Origin: Phycisphaerae bacterium | Lineage (GTDB): Bacteria > Planctomycetota > Phycisphaerae > Phycisphaerales > Phycisphaeraceae | NCBI GenBank assembly: GCA_030426385.1 | Contig: JAUHYI010000006.1 | Coordinates: 1-64,000, forward strand | Length of the DNA: 64,000 nt | Reading direction: 5' to 3' | Shown: positions 49,905 through 58,785 of the stretch, piece by piece | How positions within the stretch are numbered: position 1 is the first letter of the stretch | Layout: each line of letters starts with the position of its first letter | Position numbers and translations under genes: made by a program | The notes under the pieces: generated by a model | Told to the model about the DNA's origin: nothing | What the model saw: only the letters and a program-made list of their open reading frames with translations | The model's database searches: none

Positions 49905-51422
49905 ATGAATAGCACGATGACCGATTTTCAACGCGATCCGAACCATCACCGCCACAGCCCCGGTGTGCCGCAAGCTCAAGAATACTGGGATTGTTGCGAG
50001 CGACTTGATTCAGAATTGACGCGAATTTTCAACCCCTTGCCGTACCGCATTGCCAGCGATCTCGCATGGTTGATCATGCTTCATCGTGGAGGTGTCATCA
50101 CGTTAGAACAGGCCGGCCGATTGCTTTCGGGGTTACGAAAAATCGCTTCGGAAGGTCGCTACGGTTATGGCGGTGAAGAGACTGCCATCGAGGCTGTTGG
50201 TGGTGATGAAGACTTAGGCAGTCTGGTTGGTTACGGACGCACGCTTCAAGAGCCGATGTCACGATTGCAACTTCGCGAAAAATTGCTGGATGTCTTCGAC
50301 GTGTTGATCAAGTTGCGTCGTACCGTGCTCAGTATCGCCGAGGCCCATGTGGATACTGTCATGGCAGGGTACACGCACCTTTCGCATGCACAACCAACCA
50401 CATACGCGGCATATCTCATTTCTGTTTACGACCATCTTGAACGTGGCCAGGAACAGTTGGAAATGAGCTATCGCTACACCAATCGCAACACAGGCGGATG
50501 CGGAGCGCTCGCGGGCCCGGGCTTCACGGTCGATCGACAGTTGTTTGGCCAACTGCTCGGCCTTCATGATCTGGTCGAGCCCGCCTATGATTGCGAAGCG
50601 GCACAGGACCATTCAACGATGATACTTTTCGCGCTGACTAATTTAGGTTTAGTCTCAGGGCGTGTTGCGATGGACATGAACCTCAAGACTTTGGAAGAAG
50701 TCGGCGACATGAAAGCCGATCCTGCCTGGGCTGGCGTCAGTGCATTCATGCCACAAAAATGCATTTCAGGATCACAGCTTGAACGCATTCGCATTGAAGG
50801 TAACCGTATCATCGGCTTCACCAACGAAGCGATCGCGCACGCTAAGGGCGAACCTCATGGCGACATGTTGCCGATCTGTGAAGTCTGGCAAGTCGCCTTG
50901 CGTGGGATGTGCCATGCAGAAAAAATGTTCGGGCTTCTCGAAGCGAGTCTGCGTTACATCCGGCCAAATCCAACGCGCATGTTGGAACATGCACGGGCTG
51001 GCTACGCGGCCACTCCTGATCTGGTGGCACACCTGGTGCAGAATGGCATCTACGGACCACGGCGAGCACATCGTGTTTGCGGCACTTTTGTACGGCTGGC
51101 ACGTGAACAGGAAATCCCCGCGTACGAAGCCACGGGCGAATTACTGGATAGCGCGGCTGAGGGTTTGGGTGAAACACCACCTCGTCTCGATACGTCCACG
51201 GTGCGTGAATTACTCGATCCTGTTTCGGCGGTAGCTCGCCACGACGGCCCCGGCGAACCGGCAGCGATGTCGTCACGCCACATGATTAAAACTCGGTCCC
51301 AACGAACGGATCAGGCAGAAGCGGATCAATCAGAACGACGGCAGCATGTTCGCGCCGCGCAACAACAACTCGATGATGCGGTAGATCTGATACTGAAAGA
51401 TCATTCGGACGCACAAAACTAA
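49905..51422 (+). CDS. C-N lyase of the argininosuccinate lyase/fumarase superfamily
   Basis: A 505-residue protein. The ATG at 49905 is preferred; the frame begins 14 codons earlier. Family marks: A-G-Y-T-H-L-S-H-A-Q-P-T-T (about 154-166; ASL G-Y-T-H-L-Q-x-A-Q-P), G-C-G-A-L-A-G, and the superfamily signature zone at 278-292, reading V-S-A-F-M-P-Q-K-C-I-S-G-S. The normal S-S-x-M-P-x-K-x-N is altered around the catalytic Ser and Asn. Members eliminate fumarate from N-succinyl amines (argininosuccinate, adenylosuccinate, EDDS). An arginine biosynthetic role is unlikely because the neighbours are an MmgE/PrpD protein and fumarase, not argG. The C-terminal 70 residues are a charged extension. Confidence 0.75.
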   Translation: MNSTMTDFQRDPNHHRHSPGVPQAQEYWDCCERLDSELTRIFNPLPYRIASDLAWLIMLHRGGVITLEQAGRLLSGLRKIASEGRYGYGGEETAIEAVGGDEDLGSLVGYGRTLQEPMSRLQLREKLLDVFDVLIKLRRTVLSIAEAHVDTVMAGYTHLSHAQPTTYAAYLISVYDHLERGQEQLEMSYRYTNRNTGGCGALAGPGFTVDRQLFGQLLGLHDLVEPAYDCEAAQDHSTMILFALTNLGLVSGRVAMDMNLKTLEEVGDMKADPAWAGVSAFMPQKCISGSQLERIRIEGNRIIGFTNEAIAHAKGEPHGDMLPICEVWQVALRGMCHAEKMFGLLEASLRYIRPNPTRMLEHARAGYAATPDLVAHLVQNGIYGPRRAHRVCGTFVRLAREQEIPAYEATGELLDSAAEGLGETPPRLDTSTVRELLDPVSAVARHDGPGEPAAMSSRHMIKTRSQRTDQAEADQSERRQHVRAAQQQLDDAVDLILKDHSDAQN

Positions 51423-51429
51423 ATCAGTC

Positions 51430-52929
51430 ATGAATACCACACGAAACACATTGCCCAATGATCAGCACGACAAATCCGCAGAGATGGGATTAACGCGCGC
51501 CGCGGCACGGCTAGCGATCGAAACAACATCCGATGCGATTACGATTCCTGCGCGCCAGGCCGCATGCAAACTCATCACCGACACATTGGCGGTGGCTATC
51601 GCTGGACACACTGCACCTGGCATCGAACCGACGCGGGCGCAACTGCGTGAGTGGGGCGGTTGCGGTGAAGCACATACATTGGTTTGGGGAGATGCGTTGC
51701 CCGCACCGCAATCAGCGTTTCTCAATGGCGCGATGATCCATGCTCTGGATTACGACGATATTCATTTGCCCGGCGGGGTACACATCATGTGCTCAGTATT
51801 TCCCGCAGCGCTGGCTGGTGCAGAGTTAGCCGGTGCGACTGGTCGGACCCTGGTTGAGGCAGTGATCATGGGTGTCGAAGTGGGTGTACGAATCGGCGCG
51901 ATTAATGCCAGTAGCGACGACACGCGGATACACGGTTTCTTTTCCAGTTCCGTGATTGGCGGGTTCGGTGCCACAGCGGCGGCTTGTCGAGTGCGAGGCA
52001 TGAGTGTGGATCAAACGGTTCAAGCCTTTGGCTTATGTTTGTCACAGGCTTCTGGCTCAAGGCAAGCGTTGTTTGACATGTCGTTGGCCAAGCGGTTGCA
52101 ACCTGGTTTCGCGGCAAGATCAGCCATGTGGTCGTCTGCATTAGCCCAACGCGGCGTGACCGGCGGGCATCGTGCCTTGGAAGGCAGCGAGGCTGGTCTT
52201 TTCCGATTGTTCAGCGGGTTAACTGATTTGCCGACACCTGAAACGTTTCTAGAGCCTCGGGACTTTTACGAAATTGAGCGTGCCTCGATCAAACGTTTTC
52301 CCGCTTGCGGTGCAACGCATGCTATCACGCAAGCCGCGATTCAATTATCCACGCAGCACGGGCTAACCGCAGACAATATCGATCGTGTCGAGGTCTATCA
52401 GAAGCCTGCTGGCGACGCACTGGTCGATGCGCCGTTTGAACTGGGTGAAACCCCGCAAGTAAACGCCCAGTTCAGCACCGCCTATGGTGCGGCGGTTGGT
52501 TTATTGCGACGCCAGGCGGGACTGATGCAAATCACCAACGACCAGGTTCGCGATGATACAGAAGTCGCCGATCTGGCTCGCCGTGTGATCTATCACAAGC
52601 ATATGGATGCGGTACCACCATCTGATCCGGTCGAGGACGGCTTCCCTTCCTATTTTAATCTGCGCGAGGTTCTCATCGTTCGTACCCGTGATGGGCGTGA
52701 ATTGCGTCACCATGTTTCGCGCCGTCAGGTGCTTGACCCCAAGCTTGTCACGGATGAAGACGTCAGCCACAAGCTTGAAGAATGTTGTCGTTATGCCGGG
52801 CTTGAGGATGGCGTATCACAACGTGTGCTAGATGCTGTCAAAAGTCTGGAAGATGCTCCCGACATCCGTGCGGTGTTGGATAGTTGTATTCACGATCAAG
52901 AAACAACATCCGGGAGTCCCTCGGTATGA
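51430..52929 (+). CDS. MmgE/PrpD family protein
   Basis: A 499-residue protein starting 8 nt after the lyase stop. Family landmarks: A-C-K-L-I-T-D-T-L-A-V-A-I-A-G near the N-terminus, A-L-D-Y-D-D-I-H-L-P-G-G-V-H (active-site D-D-x-H), V-F-P-A-A-L-A-G-A-E, S-V-I-G-G-F-G-A-T-A-A-A, and the later lid-domain R-F-P-A-C-G-A-T-H. The family contains 2-methylcitrate dehydratase, cis-aconitate decarboxylase and iminodisuccinate epimerase. There is no prpB/prpC nearby, so a methylcitrate role is unlikely. Next to a fumarate-forming lyase, the epimerase activity is the most attractive reading. It overlaps the next gene at ATGA. Confidence 0.85.
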   Translation: MNTTRNTLPNDQHDKSAEMGLTRAAARLAIETTSDAITIPARQAACKLITDTLAVAIAGHTAPGIEPTRAQLREWGGCGEAHTLVWGDALPAPQSAFLNGAMIHALDYDDIHLPGGVHIMCSVFPAALAGAELAGATGRTLVEAVIMGVEVGVRIGAINASSDDTRIHGFFSSSVIGGFGATAAACRVRGMSVDQTVQAFGLCLSQASGSRQALFDMSLAKRLQPGFAARSAMWSSALAQRGVTGGHRALEGSEAGLFRLFSGLTDLPTPETFLEPRDFYEIERASIKRFPACGATHAITQAAIQLSTQHGLTADNIDRVEVYQKPAGDALVDAPFELGETPQVNAQFSTAYGAAVGLLRRQAGLMQITNDQVRDDTEVADLARRVIYHKHMDAVPPSDPVEDGFPSYFNLREVLIVRTRDGRELRHHVSRRQVLDPKLVTDEDVSHKLEECCRYAGLEDGVSQRVLDAVKSLEDAPDIRAVLDSCIHDQETTSGSPSV

Positions 52930-53915
52930 CATCACAGAATAAAACCATGCACGCTCAACTTACAAAAAAATATGCGGACGCAACGATTGGCCCAGACTGG
53001 TCGATCATCGAATCCACAGCCATGACATTGATGCGCAATGCGGCAATATCAATCCCGGTTGATTTCAAGGACGGTATCCGTGATGCGACGAAAACCGAAC
53101 GCAATCCGTTGTCGCTATTCGTACTCGAACAGATTAGCGAAAACTACACCACGGCAGAGACAGACGGCCGACCTATGTGTGGCGATACTGGACTACCGCG
53201 TTGGTATGTAAAAATCGGCGAGCATTGCCCGATGGGGGCGGGGTTCGTTCGATTGGAACGTACACTGCGACGCGCCACCGCCGAAGCTACGCGAAAAATA
53301 CCACTGCGTCCCAACCGGGTACATCCGCTCACACGCAAGGATCACGACAACAACGTGGGCATCTTTGCACCTGAGATTGATTACAGTTTTGAACCCGACG
53401 TCGATTGGATGGAAATCACCACGGTCCACAAAGGCGGACTATTCGGCAGTGATTATCGAATGCTGTTTCCGGCAGATGGTATCGATGGCATCAAGCGATT
53501 TTTCCTGGATACATTTGTGGAATTTGGTCGCCGTGGTATGGCTTGTCAACCGGCGGTGGTAGGGCTGGGCATCGGTGGTTGCAAGGATACAACGATGCGT
53601 ATCGCCAAAGAAGCAGCGTGCCTGCGGACGGTTGGTGATCGTCATCCTGATCCGCAAGTCGCTGAACTTGAAGAAGAAATTAAATCCCTGGGTAACCGTA
53701 TCGGCATGGGCCCAATGGGTTTTGTGGGCAACAGTGCCGTCATTGATGCTCACATTGAAGTTGCCTATGCCCACACCGGCGGGATGCCTGTGGCTATGCA
53801 TACTTTTTGTTTCGCATCCCGACGTGCCACGGCTCGCATCAATGCCAATGGCTCAGTCGAGTTTCGATCTGATCCCAAGTGGTTCACTGAACATCATCGA
53901 CGGGAGGGGTTTTAA
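52926..53915 (+). CDS. Class I fumarase/tartrate dehydratase alpha subunit
   Basis: A 329-residue iron-sulfur hydro-lyase subunit. The ATG at 52926 overlaps the MmgE/PrpD stop. Cluster-ligand region P-M-C-G-D-T-G-L-P (about 80), G-I-G-G-C-K-D-T-T (about 217) and a further Cys in E-A-A-C-L-R. V-K-I-G, N-N-V-G-I-F-A-P-E-I and P-M-G-F-V-G-N-S complete the family pattern. With the beta subunit it forms the 4Fe-4S enzyme that adds water to fumarate (giving malate) or removes it from tartrate. In this operon it would consume the fumarate released by the lyase. Confidence 0.88.
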   Translation: MTSQNKTMHAQLTKKYADATIGPDWSIIESTAMTLMRNAAISIPVDFKDGIRDATKTERNPLSLFVLEQISENYTTAETDGRPMCGDTGLPRWYVKIGEHCPMGAGFVRLERTLRRATAEATRKIPLRPNRVHPLTRKDHDNNVGIFAPEIDYSFEPDVDWMEITTVHKGGLFGSDYRMLFPADGIDGIKRFFLDTFVEFGRRGMACQPAVVGLGIGGCKDTTMRIAKEAACLRTVGDRHPDPQVAELEEEIKSLGNRIGMGPMGFVGNSAVIDAHIEVAYAHTGGMPVAMHTFCFASRRATARINANGSVEFRSDPKWFTEHHRREGF

Positions 53916-53916
53916 G

Positions 53917-54612
53917 ATGACGACCAGTCCCATTGATATCGATCACCTGGCCATGAAACGCGTGGACTTAACGTGTCCGGTCGATCCCGCTGAGCTGCGC
54001 AAGCTGCAGTTGGGCGACATGGTTTATTTAACCGGCACGATTTTCACTGGCCGCGAAGGTTTGTATAAACGCTGGCTTGATGATGGGATCGAACCGCCGG
54101 TGCCATTGCATGAAATCAGTAATGCCAATTTTCATTGTTCGCCCGCCGCGGCACGTCGTGAAGATGGACAATATGACGTCAAGGCTGTGACGGGCACCGC
54201 ATCGTTTCGATTTGGTAAATGGTTCAATCGATTTTTTGAACGCAGTGGCGTTAAGGTCATCATTGGTAAAGCAGGTTTAAGTAGCGAGGACTATCGCCGA
54301 CTATTTGTGCCGCACGGTGCGGTCTATCTCACCACGGTCGGGTACGGCCTGGGTGCAACCTATGGCCATGCGATTCGACATATTCCTGCGGTGCATTGGC
54401 TTGAAGAATTAGGCATTGCTCAAGCCATGTGGGTTCTGGAAGTTTCGTCGATGGGGCCGTTCATTGTGGAATGCGATGCTCAAGGCAATAGCTTGTTTGA
54501 GCTTAGTAATGAGCGCATCAATGCGGGCTTGAAAGATGTGTATGGCGATCTGCCGCAGCCGGTTCTGCGACGTTTTGGCGAAGTAATCGATCGCCAGCAG
54601 GAGGTCATCTGA
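53917..54612 (+). CDS. Class I fumarase/tartrate dehydratase beta subunit
   Basis: A 231-residue partner of the preceding gene. The ATG at 53917 follows GGGAGGGG by 8 nt and lies 1 nt after the alpha stop; the frame is open much further upstream only because it shadows the alpha gene. Features: L-G-D-M-V-Y-L-T-G-T-I-F-T-G-R-E-G-L-Y-K-R, I-S-N-A-N-F-H-C-S-P-A-A, V-K-V-I-I-G-K-A-G-L-S and H-G-A-V-Y-L-T-T-V-G-Y-G-L-G-A, all typical of the FumA C-terminal/TtdB domain. Split alpha/beta organisation is common in archaea and anaerobes. Confidence 0.88.
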   Translation: MTTSPIDIDHLAMKRVDLTCPVDPAELRKLQLGDMVYLTGTIFTGREGLYKRWLDDGIEPPVPLHEISNANFHCSPAAARREDGQYDVKAVTGTASFRFGKWFNRFFERSGVKVIIGKAGLSSEDYRRLFVPHGAVYLTTVGYGLGATYGHAIRHIPAVHWLEELGIAQAMWVLEVSSMGPFIVECDAQGNSLFELSNERINAGLKDVYGDLPQPVLRRFGEVIDRQQEVI

Positions 54613-54615
54613 CTC

Positions 54616-55806
54616 ATGTCGCAGAACCCGTATACAAATCCTGAGGTCGCTCGTTACCTTGACTATTATGAATATTGGCCTCATGAAGAAACGGTAGCCA
54701 GTAAACAAACTCAAGCCAAGGGTATGTCCGGCGTGTTAGAACGTGCGGCTTTGCTGGCACCGGGTTTGGTTCTTGTCGCGATCATTACCGTGTTGGGCTA
54801 CGGCTTAGCCAAACTCGTGGCACAAACTGAACGAGGTGGCTTCGGTGTGCCAGTCAGTCCCGTGTTACTGGCGATCGTGCTCGGCCTTGTCTTAACCAAC
54901 ATGGTGACGTTACCCAAAACCTATGAAGCTGGTTTGCGTTGGTGTTCGAGCTATGTCTTGCGACTGGGCATCGTGTTGTTGGGATTACGTTTGAGTTTGT
55001 CCGCGATTGGAATGATCGGCTGGACGGCGCTCCCTTTGGTGTTGGCATGTGTGGCAACGGGTGTCATTGTCGTGCAAATAGCAGGGCGGTTGCTTGGTCT
55101 TTCGCCCCAACTGTCGTGTCTGATCGCGGTCGGCACAGGCATATGCGGAGTCAGTGCGATCGTAGCCACCGCGCCAGCGATTGGAGCCAAGGATGATGAA
55201 GTCAGCTATGCCGCAGGTTGCGTGGCGCTATTTGGACTTCTTGCCTTGATCATTTATCCCTGGTTGAGCCATACCATTTTTGCGGGCGATCCCACACAAG
55301 CGGGTTTATTTCTAGGCACCGCAGTCCACGATACTTCCCAGGTCACCGCCGCATCACTGCTGTACAGCCAATGGTACGACGCACCGCGAGCGTTGGAAGT
55401 GGCCACGGTCACAAAGCTGCTGCGGAATCTTTGCATCGTGGGATTGGTGCCTCTGTTGGCTGTGAAATTTCGCAAGCGTGGCACCGTGGCATCGCCGTCC
55501 TGGTGGCGGGTCGTGCCTGGGTTTATTGTCATGTTTGTCGTGATGGTGATCCTGCGCACCGTAGGCGATCAAGGTGAGAAAGCATTCGGCCTCTTGCCGT
55601 CGATGTGGTGGGAACAACTTTTAGATTGGAGCAGTCAGTTAACCGTGATTTGCCTGGCGTTAGCCATGGCGGCCGTTGGGTTAGGCACACGATTGTCGCG
55701 ACTAAGGCAATTGGGATTACGTCCCATCGCTTTAGGCTTTGTGGCGGCTGCCATCGTTGGCCTTGTCAGTATGTCTTTAATTCGTAGTGGAATCATTCGA
55801 CCATGA
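54616..55806 (+). CDS. YeiH-family (UPF0324) membrane protein, putative exporter
   Basis: A 396-residue integral membrane protein with about ten hydrophobic helices after a 50-residue cytoplasmic lead. The YeiH signature is clear: V-S-P-V-L-L-A-I-V-L-G-L-V-L-T-N, V-L-R-L-G-I-V-L-L-G-L-R-L-S, G-T-G-I-C-G-V-S-A-I-V-A-T-A-P-A-I-G-A, and G-T-A-V-H-D-T-S-Q-V-T-A-A. The family is annotated as putative sulfate/sulfonate exporters with little direct evidence. Here it may move a substrate or by-product of the operon. It starts 3 nt after fumarase beta and overlaps the next gene at ATGA. Confidence 0.85.
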   Translation: MSQNPYTNPEVARYLDYYEYWPHEETVASKQTQAKGMSGVLERAALLAPGLVLVAIITVLGYGLAKLVAQTERGGFGVPVSPVLLAIVLGLVLTNMVTLPKTYEAGLRWCSSYVLRLGIVLLGLRLSLSAIGMIGWTALPLVLACVATGVIVVQIAGRLLGLSPQLSCLIAVGTGICGVSAIVATAPAIGAKDDEVSYAAGCVALFGLLALIIYPWLSHTIFAGDPTQAGLFLGTAVHDTSQVTAASLLYSQWYDAPRALEVATVTKLLRNLCIVGLVPLLAVKFRKRGTVASPSWWRVVPGFIVMFVVMVILRTVGDQGEKAFGLLPSMWWEQLLDWSSQLTVICLALAMAAVGLGTRLSRLRQLGLRPIALGFVAAAIVGLVSMSLIRSGIIRP

Positions 55807-57302
55807 CTAGTAGTAACTTAGCAACTTCTTCCGAAACAATAGTGCGGCATTATGTGGCAGGGCAGTGGCGTCACTCGTCAAGCTCCGACACATTGACGGT
55901 GCACAATCCTGCTGACGGGGCGGTCATTGCACATACGCCGTTGTCCGACGTTCAAGAAATAGACCTTGCCGTTCGCGCAGCTCATGACGCCTACGCGGGT
56001 TGGCGATCGATGCCCGCAGGCGATCGCATTCAACCGCTGTTCAAGCTCAAGATGTTGATGGAACAAAACGCCGATGCGATAGCGACGACGATCACAACCG
56101 AGTGCGGCAAAACATTGGCCGAGTCGCATGGTGAGCTCAAACGCGCAATTGAAAACATTGAAGCCGCTTGTGGTGTTCCCACATTGATGCAAGGTGAATT
56201 TTCACAGGACATCGCTCGTGGTGTCGACGAATTCATGGTACGCCAGCCGTTAGGTGTGTGTGCCGCGATTTGTCCTTTCAATTTTCCGGCCATGATTCCA
56301 TTCTGGTTTCTCCCCTATGCAATCGCCTGCGGAAATACATACATCGTTAAACCTTCAGAACGTGTGCCGTTGACGATGCAACTGATTTTCGAATTGATTG
56401 AACAGTTGGATTTGCCGCCCGGCGTGTTGAATCTAGTCCATGGCGGTCGGCCAGCGGTCGATGCCTTGTTGGAACACCCGTTGGTAAAAGCCATCAGCTT
56501 TGTCGGTTCGACGTCGGTGGCTCGACATGTGTATGCCACAGCCGCTGCCGGTGGAAAGCGTGCGCAGTGCCAGGGCGGCGCGAAAAATCCTGTCGTTATC
56601 ATGCCTGATTGCGACATGGATACCGCCACACGTATCGTGGCCGACTCCGCATTCGGTTGTGCCGGTCAACGCTGTCTGGCCGCATCATTGGCGATAACCG
56701 TCGGCAACGGCCGTGATCAATTTGTGGACCGTATCACGGACGCCGCTTCATCGCGCCGAGTTGGCAACGGGCTTGACGATGATGTTGACATGGGACCCGT
56801 GATCACTTCGCAAAGTCGCGACCGATTGACACACGCCATCGGCGATCTCGACCGCGGTGGGGCACATCTATTGGTCGATGGTCGCGAACCAGCCGTCGAC
56901 GGTGGTGACAACGGTTACTTCCTGGCCCCAACGATCATCGATGGCATTGCGCCCGATCACGAACTCGTCGGCTGCGAGTTGTTTGGGCCGGTCCTGGGAC
57001 TGATGCATTTCGATAATCTCGAACATGTCATCGAGTTTATTAATCGCGGAAGTTATGGCAACATGGCCTGTATCTTCACCACCGATGGCGCAGCGGCGCG
57101 AAACTTTCGCACTGGTGTTGAAGCAGGAAATATCGGCGTTAATATCGGGGTGGCTGCTCCGATGGCTCCGTTTCCGTTTTCAGGTTGGAAAGATAGTTTC
57201 TTCGGTGACTTGCATGGTCAAGGGCGACACGCCATTGAATTTTTCACGCAAACCAAAGTCGTCATTGAACGTTGGCCAAAGGTTTGGTCTCGTGTTTTCT
57301 AA
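55803..57302 (+). CDS. Methylmalonate-semialdehyde-type (CoA-acylating) aldehyde dehydrogenase
   Basis: A 499-residue NAD-dependent dehydrogenase closely patterned on MmsA/IolA: I-T-T-E-C-G-K-T-L-A-E-S-H-G-E-L, P-L-G-V-C-A-A-I-C-P-F-N-F-P-A-M-I-P, F-V-G-S-T-S-V-A-R, Q-G-G-A-K-N-P-V-V, catalytic Cys291 in G-C-A-G-Q-R-C-L-A-A-S, and the C-terminal G-W-K-D-S-F-F-G-D. MmsA enzymes convert malonate or methylmalonate semialdehyde to acetyl- or propionyl-CoA with loss of CO2. The substrate here could be the aldehyde left after amine cleavage by the operon; this is inference. Translationally coupled to the YeiH-like gene. Confidence 0.85.
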   Translation: MTSSNLATSSETIVRHYVAGQWRHSSSSDTLTVHNPADGAVIAHTPLSDVQEIDLAVRAAHDAYAGWRSMPAGDRIQPLFKLKMLMEQNADAIATTITTECGKTLAESHGELKRAIENIEAACGVPTLMQGEFSQDIARGVDEFMVRQPLGVCAAICPFNFPAMIPFWFLPYAIACGNTYIVKPSERVPLTMQLIFELIEQLDLPPGVLNLVHGGRPAVDALLEHPLVKAISFVGSTSVARHVYATAAAGGKRAQCQGGAKNPVVIMPDCDMDTATRIVADSAFGCAGQRCLAASLAITVGNGRDQFVDRITDAASSRRVGNGLDDDVDMGPVITSQSRDRLTHAIGDLDRGGAHLLVDGREPAVDGGDNGYFLAPTIIDGIAPDHELVGCELFGPVLGLMHFDNLEHVIEFINRGSYGNMACIFTTDGAAARNFRTGVEAGNIGVNIGVAAPMAPFPFSGWKDSFFGDLHGQGRHAIEFFTQTKVVIERWPKVWSRVF

Positions 57303-57409
57303 TGCGGCCACTGGATGCAAGAAATGACGCAACGAATGCAATGGGTGCAATAGCGTCGCTGGCCAACACGATTAAAGCTAAACATGTTTTTGGAAAGGTT
57401 AGAAATCGA

Positions 57410-58600
57410 ATGATTCGCATAGGTTCTATCGGCGCGGGCAATCGCGGACGCATCGTTAAGCTGGCTAACCAACCCGACGAGGGCTCGGTGCTTGTCGGCA
57501 TTTGTGATCGCGATGCACAAGTGCGCGACGAATACCAACAAGAGTTTGGCAGCGAGCTATTGGTCTGCGACGATTACCGCGAACTGCTTGATCGAGCCGA
57601 ATTGGATGCGGTATTTATCACAACGCCTGATTACCTGCATGAGGAGCATGCGGTAGCGGCATTGGAGCGCGGCCTGGCTGTTTATCTTGAAAAGCCGATG
57701 GCCATCACGATTCAAGGCTGCGACCGCATACTCGATACGGCTCAGCGGTACGGCGGTAAACTTTACGTCGGCCACAACATGCGGTTCTTTCCCGTCATGC
57801 AGAAAATCAAAGAGATCATTGACGAAGGCACAATCGGACAAGTACAAGCTGTTTGGTGCAGGCATTTCGTGGACTATGGCGGAGATGCCTATTTCAAAGA
57901 TTGGCACAGCGAGCAACGCTATAGCACCGGCTTGCTCCTGCAAAAGGGGGCCCATGACATTGACATGATCCACTGGTTCGGCGGCGGATACACCAGGCGC
58001 GTTGTGGGCATGGGCAAACTCAGTGTTTACAACCAGGTTAAAGATCGCCGCGCTGACCATGAGCAATCCAGCGTGGCGTTCAACAAAGACAATTGGCCTC
58101 CATTAACACAAAAAGGCCTTAGCCCGCTGATCGATGTCGAAGACCATTCCATGATGCTGATGCAGTTGGACAACGGCGTGCAAGCGTCATACACACAGTG
58201 TCATTACACCCCTGATGGCCAACGCAATTACACGATCATCGGCACACAAGGCCGAATCGAAAATTATGGCGATCATTCTTCCGACGAACACGAAGCCCAA
58301 ATTCATCTATGGACAAAACGTATCGCATCCCAGCTTAATCAGCACCAGACGATTACCATTCCCACGCGCGAAGGCTCACATGGCGGTGCGGATCCTGAAA
58401 TTATCAATGATTTCCTGCGCTTCGTGCGCACTGGCCACAATGACGGCGCGACGCCAAACGATGCTCGCATGAGCGTCGCCGCTGGCGTCTTAGCCACTCA
58501 ATCAATACGTCAGCACAACCAGCCATTCGACGTCAAACCACGCGTCCACACAGTCCCCGAGCGCCAGGTAACCGAATACCCAAAAATCGCGATACCATGA
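57410..58600 (+). CDS. Gfo/Idh/MocA-family oxidoreductase
   Basis: A 396-residue NAD(P)-dependent oxidoreductase. The ATG at 57410 gives M-I-R-I-G-S-I-G-A-G-N-R-G, a normal Rossmann start, with AAGG about 11 nt upstream. V-F-I-T-T-P-D-Y-L-H-E-E-H-A and L-E-K-P-M-A (the E-K-P motif with catalytic Lys) follow, then the C-terminal beta sheet with G-A-H-D-I-D-M-I-H-W-F (catalytic D-x-x-x-H). The family oxidises sugars, inositols and amino sugars. It is the last gene of the catabolic set and may act on the sugar or polyol portion of the substrate. Specificity cannot be read from sequence. Confidence 0.88.
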   Translation: MIRIGSIGAGNRGRIVKLANQPDEGSVLVGICDRDAQVRDEYQQEFGSELLVCDDYRELLDRAELDAVFITTPDYLHEEHAVAALERGLAVYLEKPMAITIQGCDRILDTAQRYGGKLYVGHNMRFFPVMQKIKEIIDEGTIGQVQAVWCRHFVDYGGDAYFKDWHSEQRYSTGLLLQKGAHDIDMIHWFGGGYTRRVVGMGKLSVYNQVKDRRADHEQSSVAFNKDNWPPLTQKGLSPLIDVEDHSMMLMQLDNGVQASYTQCHYTPDGQRNYTIIGTQGRIENYGDHSSDEHEAQIHLWTKRIASQLNQHQTITIPTREGSHGGADPEIINDFLRFVRTGHNDGATPNDARMSVAAGVLATQSIRQHNQPFDVKPRVHTVPERQVTEYPKIAIP

Positions 58601-58731
58601 CCAACAAAACGTGCCTTTCGCGGTGCTTTTGTATGGCTTGCGATTAAAGAGTTGCGTCAGAGCCTTTTCTTTGAGCATGCATAGAGCAGCACCGCAACCT
58701 ATAAACGCACACCATTTTACCACCCCGCCAT

Positions 58732-58759
58732 TAGTCCGATAATGACTGTTATGTATAAC
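58732..58759 (+). other. dif-like XerC/XerD site, candidate left attachment site of the inovirus-like prophage
   Basis: Eleven-base arm TAGTCCGATAA, six-base centre TGACTG, eleven-base arm TTATGTATAAC. The inner ATAA...TTATGT pattern and 11-6-11 spacing follow the chromosome-dimer site; the right arm matches the E. coli XerD arm at 8 of 11 positions, the left arm matches poorly (5 of 11). It lies exactly between the last host gene (stop 58600) and the first phage-region gene (58786). The right arm is also a small palindrome, so an operator is an alternative. Confidence 0.45.
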
Positions 58760-58785
58760 TAAAGCCGCTGTGGATAAAAATGCAA

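Noticed and set aside
58502-58723. 73-codon minus-strand frame after the oxidoreductase gene
   Set aside because: It overlaps the 3' end of the Gfo/Idh/MocA gene antisense and lacks a ribosome site; no similarity recognised.
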